From NCBI RefSeq assembly GCF_009664975.1, contig NZ_WJXB01000001.1, positions 372,001-436,000 on the forward strand: a stretch of 64,000 nucleotides of DNA, read 5' to 3'. The notes beneath the pieces are model-generated. The model made no database searches. It saw only the letters and a list, made by a program, of their open reading frames with translations, and had not been told where the DNA came from. The stretch comes from Paenibacillus monticola (GTDB taxonomy: Bacteria > Bacillota > Bacilli > Paenibacillales > Paenibacillaceae). Shown here one piece after another: positions 34,336 through 44,200 of the stretch. Made by a program: the position numbers and the translations under genes. The stretch's first letter is position 1. Every line of letters starts with the position of its first letter.

Positions 34336-36570
34336 TTGGTTGTAGAAAATAATAACGCGGGTATCGTGACAGATGAAGCGAACGCCAAGCGCGAGCAAGA
34401 ACTAATCACTGTGGCTATTGCCAAGGAGCTTGGGATCAGCTTGGGACAGGTACGGACAACGGTAGGACTGCTTGATGAGGGGAATACAATTCCCTTTATC
34501 GCCAGATACCGCAAGGAAATGACCGGCGAGCTTGATGAGAATGTACTGCGAGATATCGAGGAACGCCTTGGGTATCTGCGCAATCTGGGTGAACGCAAGA
34601 AGGATGTTATCCGCAATATTGAAGAGCAGGGCAAGCTGACCAAAGAGCTGCATGAATCAATTATGAACGCGGTCAAGCTTCAGGAAGTGGAGGATTTGTA
34701 CCGTCCGTTCCGCCAGAAGCGCAAGACGCGGGCCAGTGTCGCTAAGGAAAAGGGATTGGAGCCTTTGGCCAACTGGATTATGGAGCAGCGTAGACAAGGC
34801 TTGCCGGCTGAAGAAGCGGTGAAGTATATAGATATAGACAAAGGTGTGGAGTCAGCAGATCTGGCACTGCAAGGTGCCATGGATATCATTGCCGAGAATA
34901 TAGCGGATGATCCGATTATTCGTTCCTGGGTCCGCCAATATACATCCAGCCAAGGCGTGCTTGTGTCCGAGGCTAAGGATGCGAAGCAAGAATCCGTATA
35001 TGAGAATTACTATAGCTACCGGGAACCTGTACATAAAATGCCGCCGCACCGTATTCTGGCCATTAACCGCGGGGAGCGGGAGAATGTCCTGAAGGTGGGT
35101 CTTGAAGTCATTGCCGATAAGCTCCACGCCTTCATTGGGCGGAAGATTATAAAAGGGCCTTCACCAGTCAAGGATTTGCTGGATGCCGTCATCGAGGATT
35201 CCTATAAACGGCTGATTGCGCCGTCTGTAGAGCGTGAGGTGCGTGGAGAAATGACGGAAAAAGGCGATAAACAGGCTATTACCATCTTCTCCGGCAACTT
35301 GCGCAGCCTGCTGCTGCAGCCTCCGGTTAAAGGACGCTGTGTACTGGGTGTAGACCCTGCCTACCGTACCGGCTGCAAGCTGGCGGTTGTGGATGATACC
35401 GGCAAGCTGCTGGAGGTTGCAGTGACCTACCCAACGCCGCCGCATAACAAAACCATCGAAGCTGCTGCCAAGTTCAAGGAGCTCATTAAGAAGTACGGTA
35501 TTCAATTGATCGTTATTGGTAATGGTACGGGCTCGCGGGAAACCGAACAATTCACAGCTGAGGTTATTGCTGATATTGGGAATCCGGAGTTGGCTTACCT
35601 GATCGTTAATGAAGCTGGAGCGAGCGTTTATTCGGCCTCCAAGCTGGCGCAGGAGGAATTCCCGGATCTGGATGTGTCGGAGCGCAGTGCTGCTTCTATC
35701 GCCCGCCGTGTGCAAGATCCACTGGCAGAGCTGGTGAAGATTGATCCGAAGGCCATTGGTGTAGGGCAATACCAGCATGATGTTTCCCAGAAGCATTTGG
35801 AGGAGAGCCTGAAGGCTGTGGTAGAGTCGGCGGTTAACCATGTTGGAGTAGATGTGAACACGGCTTCCCCGTCCCTGTTGTCGTACGTTGCCGGGATTAA
35901 TGGAACGATTGCCAAGAACATCGTCAAATTCCGGGAGGAGAACGGCAAGTTCACCACCCGCAAGCAGCTGCAAAAGGTGCCGCGCCTAGGGGCCAAATCC
36001 TATGAACAGTGCATCGGCTTTCTGCGGATTCCTGGCGGGGACAACACGCTGGATCGTACGCCCATCCACCCCGAGTCCTATTCCGTGGTGGATCGCCTGT
36101 TCCGTGAGCTGAAGCTGGATGTCAACAGTCTGGGCAGCAAAGAAGTGGCTTCGCAGCTGGAGCTGGAGGCACAGCATGCCGAAGAATTGGCTGTGAAGCT
36201 GGATGTCGGCGTGCCCACACTGCGCGACATTCTGGAGAGCCTGCAGCGTCCGGGCCGCGATCCGCGCGAGGAACTGCCTCTGCCGATCTTCCGCACCGAT
36301 GTGCTGAAAATCGAGGATCTGGTTCCCGGTATGGAGATGCAGGGAACCGTACGCAATGTTATCGATTTCGGCGCCTTCGTCGATATCGGCATCAAGAACG
36401 ACGGGCTGGTGCATATTTCCCAGCTCAGCGGGAGCTTCGTGAAGCATCCGATGGACGTTGTCTCCGTAGGCGACAACGTCACCGTCTGGGTGATGGGCGT
36501 TGACCTCAAGAAGGGTCGGGTCAGCCTGACCATGCGTCCGCCGCGTGTGGAGACCGGGAGCACAAACTAA
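34336..36570 (+). CDS. tex: Tex-family S1 RNA-binding protein
   Basis: A 744-residue Tex/YdcI protein, full length for the family. Order: N-terminal helical Tex domain (VRTTVGLLDEGNTIPFIARYRKE), YqgF/RNase H-like domain (LGVDPAYRTGCKLAVVD, about residue 335), helix-hairpin-helix region (LLSYVAGINGTIAKNIVKF) and a C-terminal S1 domain (GMEMQGTVRNVIDFGAFVDI, about 655-730). Tex binds nucleic acid and influences transcription/translation fidelity. It starts at TTG 34336 behind AAGAGGGA. In B. subtilis ydcI lies downstream of the ndoA-sigB block, so its place here keeps the ancestral order. A terminator follows. Confidence 0.94.
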   Translation: MVVENNNAGIVTDEANAKREQELITVAIAKELGISLGQVRTTVGLLDEGNTIPFIARYRKEMTGELDENVLRDIEERLGYLRNLGERKKDVIRNIEEQGKLTKELHESIMNAVKLQEVEDLYRPFRQKRKTRASVAKEKGLEPLANWIMEQRRQGLPAEEAVKYIDIDKGVESADLALQGAMDIIAENIADDPIIRSWVRQYTSSQGVLVSEAKDAKQESVYENYYSYREPVHKMPPHRILAINRGERENVLKVGLEVIADKLHAFIGRKIIKGPSPVKDLLDAVIEDSYKRLIAPSVEREVRGEMTEKGDKQAITIFSGNLRSLLLQPPVKGRCVLGVDPAYRTGCKLAVVDDTGKLLEVAVTYPTPPHNKTIEAAAKFKELIKKYGIQLIVIGNGTGSRETEQFTAEVIADIGNPELAYLIVNEAGASVYSASKLAQEEFPDLDVSERSAASIARRVQDPLAELVKIDPKAIGVGQYQHDVSQKHLEESLKAVVESAVNHVGVDVNTASPSLLSYVAGINGTIAKNIVKFREENGKFTTRKQLQKVPRLGAKSYEQCIGFLRIPGGDNTLDRTPIHPESYSVVDRLFRELKLDVNSLGSKEVASQLELEAQHAEELAVKLDVGVPTLRDILESLQRPGRDPREELPLPIFRTDVLKIEDLVPGMEMQGTVRNVIDFGAFVDIGIKNDGLVHISQLSGSFVKHPMDVVSVGDNVTVWVMGVDLKKGRVSLTMRPPRVETGSTN

Positions 36571-36584
36571 ATAAACAAAGAGAG

Positions 36585-36621
36585 GCCATCTACTTTATTA
36601 ATAGAAGTAGATGGCTTTTTT
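36585..36621 (+). terminator. Rho-independent terminator after tex
   Basis: GCCATCTACTTT (36585-36596) pairs with GAAGTAGATGGC (36604-36615), with a run of T residues after it. It marks the left edge of the accessory segment. A second hairpin, GCCCCATA/TATGGGGC (36680-36719), lies in the following gap. Confidence 0.88.
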
Positions 36622-36792
36622 TAGATTAGCCTGCATTCAAAGAACTATGTTATGAAGATCTGTAGTTTATTTGTGGATAGCCCCATAAAAAAGCTGGGAG
36701 TCATGATTTTCTATGGGGCATATGCAGAGACAGAGCCTAATTTACAGGTGGTGGCTATGAGACAGAGGCAGGCAGATAATTTTGGTTATCCC

Positions 36793-37029
36793 TCATGTAA
36801 TCAGAAAAGATGACAAAGTAGCTGCGAGAACAAGCACCACAAATATGGAACTGATGATTTTCGGTTCTTTATACGGAAGAAACATAAAACTGATTGCCAG
36901 CCATCCAACAGCAGCAACGAGGGTGAGCGTAACAACCGGCCATTGAACCACCAGTTTCGGTGCCTGAAGAACAAGGACCAGGCCGAATAACCCAAATAGA
37001 ATTTCCCCCAATGCGAAGGCGGTATTCAT
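36793..37029 (-). CDS. Small membrane protein, unknown
   Basis: A 78-residue, three-helix membrane protein (helices about 3-20, 28-50 and 58-76). It follows the 41-residue gene at 37039 by 9 bp on the minus strand and both follow the SDR gene, so it is probably the last gene of that operon. The SD site is weak (TATGGG), which suggests translational coupling. No family is recognised. Confidence 0.55.
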   Translation of the reverse strand: MNTAFALGEILFGLFGLVLVLQAPKLVVQWPVVTLTLVAAVGWLAISFMFLPYKEPKIISSIFVVLVLAATLSSFLIT

Positions 37030-37038
37030 CCCATAATA

Positions 37039-37164
37039 TTAGGTCGTCTCCGTACTGGGAGCACGTACGCTTCGTACATACTGGGAAACCACATCAATTA
37101 TATAATGCGAAGAACCCGTAACAATAATCCATCCATAGGCCACAAACCATAAAATCATTTTCAT
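37039..37164 (-). CDS. 41-residue membrane peptide
   Basis: A very short gene (41 codons plus TAA): MKMILWFVAYGWIIVTGSS and a polar tail rich in Arg/Ser/Thr. One membrane helix is predicted. GGGGAG lies 9 nt before the ATG, a good site. It begins 26 bp after the SDR stop and precedes the 78-residue membrane gene, so it fits between them as an operon member. The two small proteins might be halves of one ancestral membrane protein. Confidence 0.5.
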   Translation of the reverse strand: MKMILWFVAYGWIIVTGSSHYIIDVVSQYVRSVRAPSTETT

Positions 37165-37190
37165 GTTTTCAAACTCCCCAAAAAGAATAG

Positions 37191-38138
37191 TTATGAATTC
37201 ATTAAAGCAACTTTATCGAAATCCACATGCGTCAGTTGTTTGGATACTTCCCACAGTTTGAATGCGACAGCGTTATCCAATCCTTGCGGAGCGATCTTGG
37301 CCGGTTTTGGCAAGCCTCTCAATTCTGAGAATCCGCCGGGACCGTAATAAGTCCCACCCTTCGCGCTTGGCGATGTGGCAGCGAATAGAGTCGGAAGGGC
37401 GCCTTGGGCGGCAGGCTGGAATAAGATCGGGCCCAGCAGCCTCCGGGCTATTCCGGCAGAGCTGTTCGGTCCAGCCCCGTTGAGAAGTAGATCCGTGCGC
37501 GAAATTCCGGGATGAACCGGAATGCTCAGCAGCCCCCAACCCGACGCGTCACTGCGCCGCTGAAGCTCCAGCGCGAACATAATCATAGCAATCTTAGATT
37601 GAGCATAAGATGAACTTGCATGATAACGACGTTCAAATTGCAAGTCGTCAAAATGGATGGCGCCACTGCGGTGGGCAACGCTGCTTAGATGGACCACTCG
37701 TGGATTTTTTCCTTTTCGCAGCAAAGGCATCAGATGAGCTGTCAACGCGAAATGTCCGAGGTAATTCGTGCCGAATTGAAGCTCAAACCCATCTTTTGTG
37801 ATTTTGCGGGTTGGCGGCGTCATTACGCCGGCATTGTTGATCAGAAGATCTAGGCTTTGACGCTCATTATTCATCCGTTCGCCGAATGCTTGTACCGAGG
37901 TTAGGCTAGCAAGATCCAATTCTTCAAAGCGTATGTTGGCAGAGGCTACGCTGTTGCGGATCTTTTTAACGGCCTCTGCTCCTTTTGCCTTGTCACGGCC
38001 TGCTACAATAACCTCTGCACCATTTTTTGCTAGCTCCAAGGCCGTTTCGTAGCCCAAGCCCCCCGTGCCGGTGACAATAGCCGAACGTCCTCGCTGAGAT
38101 GGGATATCTGATGCTGTCCATTTAGGGAATTTTTCCAT
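37191..38138 (-). CDS. Short-chain dehydrogenase/reductase
   Basis: A 315-residue SDR with a Rossmann fold. The cofactor loop is SAIVTGTGGLGYETAL, where the classical form is TGxxxGxG. NNAGVM, the catalytic Ser in VVHLSSVAHRSG and the YAQSK motif (Tyr-x-x-x-Lys) are present, as in the retinol-dehydrogenase/protochlorophyllide-reductase-like subgroup. The substrate is unknown. ATG 38138 with AAGGAG 10 nt upstream is preferred over a 13-codon extension. It is divergent from a TetR gene with an extensive operator array between them, so it is probably under that repressor. Confidence 0.88.
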   Translation of the reverse strand: MEKFPKWTASDIPSQRGRSAIVTGTGGLGYETALELAKNGAEVIVAGRDKAKGAEAVKKIRNSVASANIRFEELDLASLTSVQAFGERMNNERQSLDLLINNAGVMTPPTRKITKDGFELQFGTNYLGHFALTAHLMPLLRKGKNPRVVHLSSVAHRSGAIHFDDLQFERRYHASSSYAQSKIAMIMFALELQRRSDASGWGLLSIPVHPGISRTDLLLNGAGPNSSAGIARRLLGPILFQPAAQGALPTLFAATSPSAKGGTYYGPGGFSELRGLPKPAKIAPQGLDNAVAFKLWEVSKQLTHVDFDKVALMNS

Positions 38139-38367
38139 TTTTCTTACACTCCTTAGTTTAATTGCTGTAACTTCCAAGAATTTAGAGACTCGAAACTATT
38201 ATTCCTTTAAAGATGGATCGCGTGCAACATGTTGCGCTGTTGGGAGTCCGATCGCCGTTCTAAGCTCAATTGAATACAAAGATCATGCTAAATACTATGA
38301 TCGATGCCTCAAGCCAGAAGGTTTTCTTAAAACTAGCTGTTACATCCACGATGTCGTATCATGATCA

Positions 38368-38463
38368 AATTCATCTCATTAGTGAGTTACAAATATGAAT
38401 ATTTGTAACTCACTAATGAAATGAATTTACGCTGTTCAGTTACAAAAGTCAACAGTTGTAACT
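38368..38463. promoter_or_regulatory. Two inverted-repeat operators (AGTTACAA) and tetR promoter
   Basis: The first operator is a 19-bp perfect inverted repeat (38377-38395 with 38400-38418, 4-nt centre), extendable with one mismatch to 38368-38427. The second has AGTTACAA (38438-38445) and TTGTAACT (38456-38463). The same AGTTACAA half-site thus occurs four times. The second operator overlaps the -35 (TTGTAA, 38457-38462) of a sigma-A-like promoter whose -10 TATAAT is at 38480-38485 (17-bp spacer). The remaining part of 38139-38367 shows no gene. Confidence 0.8.
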
Positions 38464-38491
38464 TAGAGTGTATAGTATGTATAATGAATGC

Positions 38492-39040
38492 ATGAAAAAT
38501 TTAAGCAGAGAACTAATATTGAAAACCGCTCACCGAATGGTAGCTGAACAAGGCATGGAAAAAGTTAATCTTTCAAAAGTCGCAAATGAACTAGGAACGA
38601 CTCATGCGGCGATTTATAAGTATTTCACAGGAAAAGAAGAACTATGGACTGCTCTTGCACATTTATGGCTTAATCATGAACTGGCCAAACTGCTTCCTTT
38701 TGAAACTGGAAATTATTCATCTACAAAGGAAATCGTTCATGACTGGCTATGGATTTTGAGCGAATCCAAATATCAATCTTATTTACATGATCCAGAAATG
38801 TTCAAGTTATATACCACTTATATTGATGGGAATCCAATTGTCTGGGCCCTACACATTGAAGAGTTATTGGCAAGCTTAAAAGCGGCAAGTAGAATTGAAG
38901 ACAACGGGCAGTTACATGCCCTTCTGTTGGCATTCTCCTGGTTTTCCGCACCTGCCTTTGCTGATAAGTGGTTACTGGTTGATATGAAAAGAGAATTTGA
39001 AGGGGTCTGGAAGTTGGTTGAAGCGGGGATATTGGAATAA
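38492..39040 (+). CDS. TetR-family regulator, probably leaderless
   Basis: A 182-residue repressor: LSRELILKTAHRMVAEQGME, then NLSKVANELGTTHAAIYKYF and TGKEELWTAL. The start is placed at ATG 38492. An in-frame GTG at 38468 lies upstream of the -10 box and so should not be transcribed. TTGTAA-N17-TATAAT places transcription start about at 38492, that is, on the ATG itself, and no SD sequence precedes it. I infer a leaderless mRNA. The operators overlap its promoter and lie toward the divergent SDR gene, so it should repress both. Confidence 0.82.
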   Translation: MKNLSRELILKTAHRMVAEQGMEKVNLSKVANELGTTHAAIYKYFTGKEELWTALAHLWLNHELAKLLPFETGNYSSTKEIVHDWLWILSESKYQSYLHDPEMFKLYTTYIDGNPIVWALHIEELLASLKAASRIEDNGQLHALLLAFSWFSAPAFADKWLLVDMKREFEGVWKLVEAGILE

Positions 39041-39233
39041 TAGCGATATTTAACGGATGGTTTATGGTTAATAAACAACTCGCCAAGGGTCTATAACTTG
39101 CCGTTACTGTCAAGATGCAACGGATACTTTTTAAGCCTCAGATCAAGAGGGTGAATCTGAAGGGAACTTTTACTTGAGAAACTGCTTCCTTTGATTAGAT
39201 AGCTAAAATGTCGATTAGAAAGGTTGGCTATAA

Positions 39234-40241
39234 ATGCTGTTGACGACGGAGGACCAATTAGTCAACGAAATCGCGAGCTGGCTGAAAAAGAATTTTTCGA
39301 CTGGGATACTGTCCGCCGAGCGCGTAAGGCGTGGGCTAAGGAACGAGAAGTGGATTGTCAAGACGAACAAGGGGAGGTTCTTTGTCAAAAGCTATCACCC
39401 CGGGCGGTTTAAGATGCATGATCCAGAGTTTCGCAGCAAGCTTGAAAATGCGCTGCAGCTGCAACTTCTTTTTTATCAGTCGGGAGGACCGTGTCCTGAG
39501 CCGCTGACGCTAGATGGAAGCTGCATGCACATTCTGCCATGCGGAAGGTACATGACCGTTATGACATGCTGTCCGGGCGCAATGGTGCCTGCTGGCATGA
39601 TCGGTGAGCATAGGATGCACTCACTCGGACGAGCTGCCGCGGATATGCATGCTGTCTGGGAATCCGCGGCGACATTAGGAATCGGAGCAGCAGTGCCACT
39701 GGGGGAACCGGTTTGGCGGTTGTCTCGCGAGGAGATGGAGCACACCTGGGAGGTAAGTTGGGATGCGGCTCGCGACTCGTCCGAGCGTGTCCGGAACGCA
39801 TTGCAATTACAGAAGACCATTGTTGATTCCCTAGGAGATGATGAGTTTACGCCTCTGACTGTGGGTTGGGCCCATCTCGATCTGTGGGCAGACAACCTGC
39901 TGTTCGAAGGAGACGCTCTGGCAGCCATCGTTGATTTCGACCGAGCACGCTACTCTTTTCCAGCGCTGGACCTTGGACGGGCTATCCTTTCCGGCACGCT
40001 CAGCGAACGCGGGTTCCGCAAGGATGCGGTGGTCGCTTTCACTGAAGGCTACCGTAGGATGCGGCCGCTGCCTCCGGGCTCGCTTTTGAAGGCAATCAAG
40101 TACGTTTGGTGTCTCGAATCGCTTTGGTGGATCCAGCCGTCGTTCGAATCGTCGAGTGTGGTCCCTGTCCGTTTTGCCGAAGAAATGATTCACACTGCGG
40201 AACGTTGGGAGCAACTAGATGCTCTTCTTGGCGATATCTAG
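39234..40241 (+). CDS. Aminoglycoside-phosphotransferase-family kinase
   Basis: A 335-residue protein of the APH/choline-kinase fold. Catalytic loop: WAHLDLWADNLLFEG (HxDxxxxN), and metal-binding loop: AIVDFDRARY. The N-lobe lysine is probably in GRFFVKSYHPG. The family phosphorylates aminoglycosides, homoserine, choline and similar small molecules; the substrate cannot be assigned. ATG 39234 follows GAAAGGTTGG. The last ~120 bp of the gene, with about 35 bp of downstream DNA, are duplicated at 44727-44879. Confidence 0.85.
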   Translation: MLLTTEDQLVNEIASWLKKNFSTGILSAERVRRGLRNEKWIVKTNKGRFFVKSYHPGRFKMHDPEFRSKLENALQLQLLFYQSGGPCPEPLTLDGSCMHILPCGRYMTVMTCCPGAMVPAGMIGEHRMHSLGRAAADMHAVWESAATLGIGAAVPLGEPVWRLSREEMEHTWEVSWDAARDSSERVRNALQLQKTIVDSLGDDEFTPLTVGWAHLDLWADNLLFEGDALAAIVDFDRARYSFPALDLGRAILSGTLSERGFRKDAVVAFTEGYRRMRPLPPGSLLKAIKYVWCLESLWWIQPSFESSSVVPVRFAEEMIHTAERWEQLDALLGDI

Positions 40242-40276
40242 TTGAATGTACGCTAACCTAGTACACGGATACGGTA
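40123..40276 (+). repeat. Direct repeat copy 1: 3' end of the APH-like gene
   Basis: A 154-bp segment that covers the last ~39 codons of the APH-like gene and its 3' flank. It matches 44727-44879 in the same orientation with about a dozen differences, including shared non-coding sequence after the stop (GTACGCTAACCTAGTA...). Confidence 0.88.
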
Positions 40277-40332
40277 GAGTGGCGATAGTACGTTGCTGAA
40301 AGAGCAGTTTCTCAAAAAAACTAGGGAATTAC

Positions 40333-40485
40333 ATGGTTACAATTGGGCTAATAAGACATGGAGTAACGGATTGGAATAGCGAAGGTAAAACACAGGGGCA
40401 GACAACGCATCAATTTCTATACTTACAAAAGCAAATAATCAATGGAAGTGTGAATTATACAATAAACAAAGATGGGAAGGCGTAA
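40333..40485 (+). pseudogene. Histidine phosphatase gene with large internal deletion
   Basis: The N-terminus MVTIGLIRHGVTDWNSEGK is the RHG signature of phosphoglycerate-mutase-type phosphatases, but after GQT (about 40404) the sequence jumps to what, in another frame, reads NASISILTKANNQWKCELYN, the usual C-terminus of the same family. About 150 residues, including the second catalytic His, are missing, and the joint shifts frame. The in-frame stop is at 40483-40485. It is non-functional. Confidence 0.75.
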
Positions 40486-40491
40486 GCAAAC

Positions 40492-41131
40492 GTGAGTCCG
40501 AATTTGAAACAGAAAATAGAACAATTTATTGGAACAATAACGGATGTATTTATTTTAGATGAACAGGGATGCACATCAGAAGTAAAATGCATTGTAACGG
40601 AAAAGGGTTCTTACATTCTCAAAAGTGCGACTCAAGAAAAGTACAGAAGCTGGCAGTAGTCATATAATTATGTCATATGAATCAGGCGTCACATTAACGA
40701 CTGCAATCAGAAAGGCAAAATCTTTGTCAGAAAGGTTACAGCTAATCCAAAGTTTCGGACAATTTCTGAACCGATTTCATGAGAAGTACCAAATGGAATT
40801 ATCTATTTGTGAACAAGGAGCATGGTTAACAAGACAGTTATCAGTTGTCGAAGAGTATGTTAAAGATGGATTGACTAGCGGAAGTCCGCAATTGTTACGG
40901 CATTTAGAGTTGAATAGAATCTCTCCAGTCCAACCAACTATTATCCATGGTGACTGCAGCACAGACAATGTTCTTGTATTAGATGGTGAAGTACACATGT
41001 TTATTGATGTATCAGGAATGACCGTTGGCGACCCTCGTTATAAGATTTCAAACGAAGAAATCGAATACTTCGAAAATCTATACGATTTTTTTAATAGTAT
41101 ATTAGGTATAACACTTTCATCGAGTCTTTAA
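40492..41131 (+). pseudogene. Second APH-family kinase gene, internal deletion and frameshift
   Basis: From GTG 40492 (after GGGAAGGCG) the frame reads SPNLKQKIEQFIGTITDVF and EKGSYILKSATQEKYRSW, then stops at 40660-40662. Homology resumes at once in another frame with SSHIIMSYESGVTL and runs to TAA 41129-41131. It includes the catalytic loop TIIHGDCSTDNVLV and the metal loop FIDVSGMTVGDPRYK. About 30-40 residues of the N-lobe hinge region are missing at the break. The intact second half (from ~40625) has no ribosome binding site. It directly follows the truncated phosphatase gene and was probably co-transcribed with it. Confidence 0.75.
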
Positions 41132-41170
41132 TAATCAAATCCTCTGTTTCTACAAGATAGACTACACAAA

Positions 41171-41210
41171 AAATACGGTAGACACTGATTACTCAGCATC
41201 TACCGTATTT
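41171..41210 (-). terminator. Terminator of the SLH/FN3 surface-protein gene
   Basis: AAATACGGTAGA (41171-41182) pairs with TCTACCGTATTT (41199-41210). On the minus strand it is followed by a T run into TTTTTTGTG. It may also stop transcription from the plus-strand pseudogenes. Confidence 0.85.
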
Positions 41211-41221
41211 AGGCATTAATA

Positions 41222-44200
41222 TTAAAGCTTCAGTCCAAGATCAAGTGTAACGTTCAACATACGAAGAATCATTGCAACTGATTGTTCTTTGGTAGCATTC
41301 GCATTCGGGTCAAATTTACCATTCCCCGTACCACTGATAATTCCTGCATCAGCGGCTGCGTTGATTGCATTTTGTGCCCAGTTACCCTTAACATCAGAGA
41401 ACTGTTTTCCTGAAGCTGATGCTTTGATGGTCATAACTTTGGTGATCATAGTTACAATTTCTGCTCTGGAGATAGTTTGATCTGGTTTGAATGAGCCGTC
41501 ACCATAACCTGAAATTATACCATTAGACTTAAGGGCTTGAATTGCATCTTCAGCCCAATGTCCATTTGCATCAGAGAAACTACTTGTACCGCTTGGCGTT
41601 AGACCAAGTGCATTAACGAACATTGTAGCAAATTCAGCTCGAGTTGTAGGTTTTGTTGGGTTGAAAGAACCGTTTGTATCCCCTGAGACAATCCCCATTC
41701 GAGTGGCAAGATCAATGGTAGCTGCACTCCAAGACTTAGCAGGTACATCGCTGAACGGTTTAGAAGGCGTATTTTGTGCCTTTTCTACAATAGCCCTAAT
41801 TATACCAACGTTAACCTTGTCGTTAAGTACCGGTTTATCCTGATTAACTACAGGAGTTGGCGTAGGTGTAACTACAGGTGTAACTACAGGTGTAACTACA
41901 GGAGTAGCCACTGGTGTTGGTACAGGTGTTGCAGTTGGAGTAGAAGTAACCACTGGCGGTATAACTACAATTGGCTCAACTGGTGGTGTTATAGCATCAG
42001 TCTTAACTATGTGCGTAACCCCAACACTTTCAGCACCAGCTTTATTTACTGCTTTGAATAAGAATGTGTATGACGTGTTAGGAGTAAGATTTTCCACGAT
42101 ATATACCCCTGAAGTAACAGAATCAACAGCATCACCATTCATGTAAATGTTAACTGTAGAAAAATCACGATCAGTAGGAAGCGAGAAAGTGAAGTTTGCT
42201 GTTGTCGTTGTGTGGCTCTCTATCAAATTAGTAACATCGGAAGGTATTGGTAAAGCCTCACGTGTAACATTAACTGTGTAGGTTTTAGTGGTACCATCTT
42301 CAGCAGTTACTTTAACCTCAATAATATTGTCACCAACATTAAGATCGATTGGTAGGGAGTCATCACCACTGGTAACAATAACCCCATTTACGGAGACAGA
42401 AGCATGACTATCAGCTGCTGTAGGCTTGACTTTCATACTGCTGACATCAGCATCTACAGTCAAGTAATAATTTAAGTCAGTTGTATTGAAGATAGGATCA
42501 AGGACACCAATAGAAGTAGTTAAATTGCTTAAATCGGAATTTAAAGAACCCGCTTTGTAAACAGACACTACGTAATGACTGACCGTTTTACCATCTTTAG
42601 CCGTTACTTCAATGTCGATAATGTTTACACCAACATGCACAGGAAGTTCTCCTGAAGTGTTCCCCCATAATACATCAGGAGTACCTGGCATAGGTGGTAT
42701 TCCTGGCATTCCTGGAAAACTTGGCATTCCCGGCATGAAATTCTGAACAACTGCAACCCCGTTTACCTTAACTGTCTCGTATCTTTCTGATACAGTCGGT
42801 GTAACGGTTACGGAAGCAACGTCATTTGCTACATTCACAGTGTAATTTAACTCAGTAGGACTAAATACTGGGGTAAGAGTTCCTCCACCCATTACTAAAG
42901 TCGTTAATTTAGAGTTATCTGACAAAGGTGTAACAGAAAAAGCTTCGCTGAAAGCTGAAAATTGATTGCTGGTGTTCACAGCAAGTACCTTAAGCGAGTA
43001 GGTTGTGTCATTTGATAAGCCTGTTATATCATAAGAAGTAACATTTGCATTTACTTGCCCAGCAAGGTTATTACCAATATAAATTTCATAACCTGCTAGG
43101 TCAGACTCGGTATTTGCAGTCCAAGAAATAACAGCATGCCGACTTCCCGATACAACCGATACCCCAGAAGGACTTACAGGAGCATTTGGATTGACTATCG
43201 TTATGGATACAGTATCGCTCTTTATTGACTCTTCATCACTTCGGTTAGAAGCTGTTACTTCGAAGTTGTATTTAGTACCATATTTCAAACCAGTAACCGT
43301 ATAAGTTAAACCTGTTACCGGTTCCGAAGTAGCCTTCACTCCATCAATATAAACATCATAACCCTTTAAGTCCTCATGGCTACTTTCATTCCAAGTTACG
43401 GTTGCAGTCGTGTCATCCAAAGTGACGTCTACGCCAGTAATTTTAGCAGGAGCATTTGATGGTATAACTGTGGTGGTATCCGATATTGCAGAAGCTACAC
43501 CTGAAGTGTTCACAGCTTCTACTGTGAAAGCATATGAAATGCCATTAGTAAGCCCATTAATATTGTAATAGTTATCCGGGACTAGACCCTCATTGTCCTG
43601 AGCTCCGTCAACATAAATATTGTAACCTTCTATATCCTCTTCAATAGCAGGTTCCCAAGATAGGTCTACTGTATTACTAGAAGCTACACCTTCAAGATTA
43701 ACAGGTTTAGCAGGAGGGATGCTATTGTTCGACTTTAAGGAAATAGCTTCACTCCTAGCCGACTCGTTAGCCTTAGTATCAACAGCTGATACCTGATAGC
43801 TATGAGTATCGGCATTACTTAAACCGCCTTTTGTATAGGTTGTAGTAGTGCCATTAACCTCATCAATAGATTCACCATCTTGATAGATTGTATACACTGA
43901 TACCCCGTCCGCATCGGAAGAAGCCGACCAATCAAAGGATACTTGACCATTTCCTATTGTGTGACTAGTGATTGTAGGTACTGTAGGTGGGGTTGGGTCC
44001 TTTGCATACGCTTCAATAGTGTACAATTTAAGCGGATTTGAGGAGCTAACAACAGTCGAATCACCTAAAGTAACAGAGATCATGTACACATTATTAAGGT
44101 TTACGACCATTGTGGTGTCATTTGCGCTGATCCATCTGTTATTTTGAACTGCTCCATCCGTAGTCCAAAAGACAACTAAACCATCGTTTTGCATTTTATG

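Noticed and set aside
35161..35973. Open frame of 270 codons opposite tex
   Set aside because: It lies wholly within the conserved tex coding region and has no family motif or ribosome binding site.
40625..41131. Treating the second half of the APH-family gene as a separate intact gene
   Set aside because: It lacks the N-lobe and a ribosome binding site; homology continues upstream in another frame, so it is part of a pseudogene.
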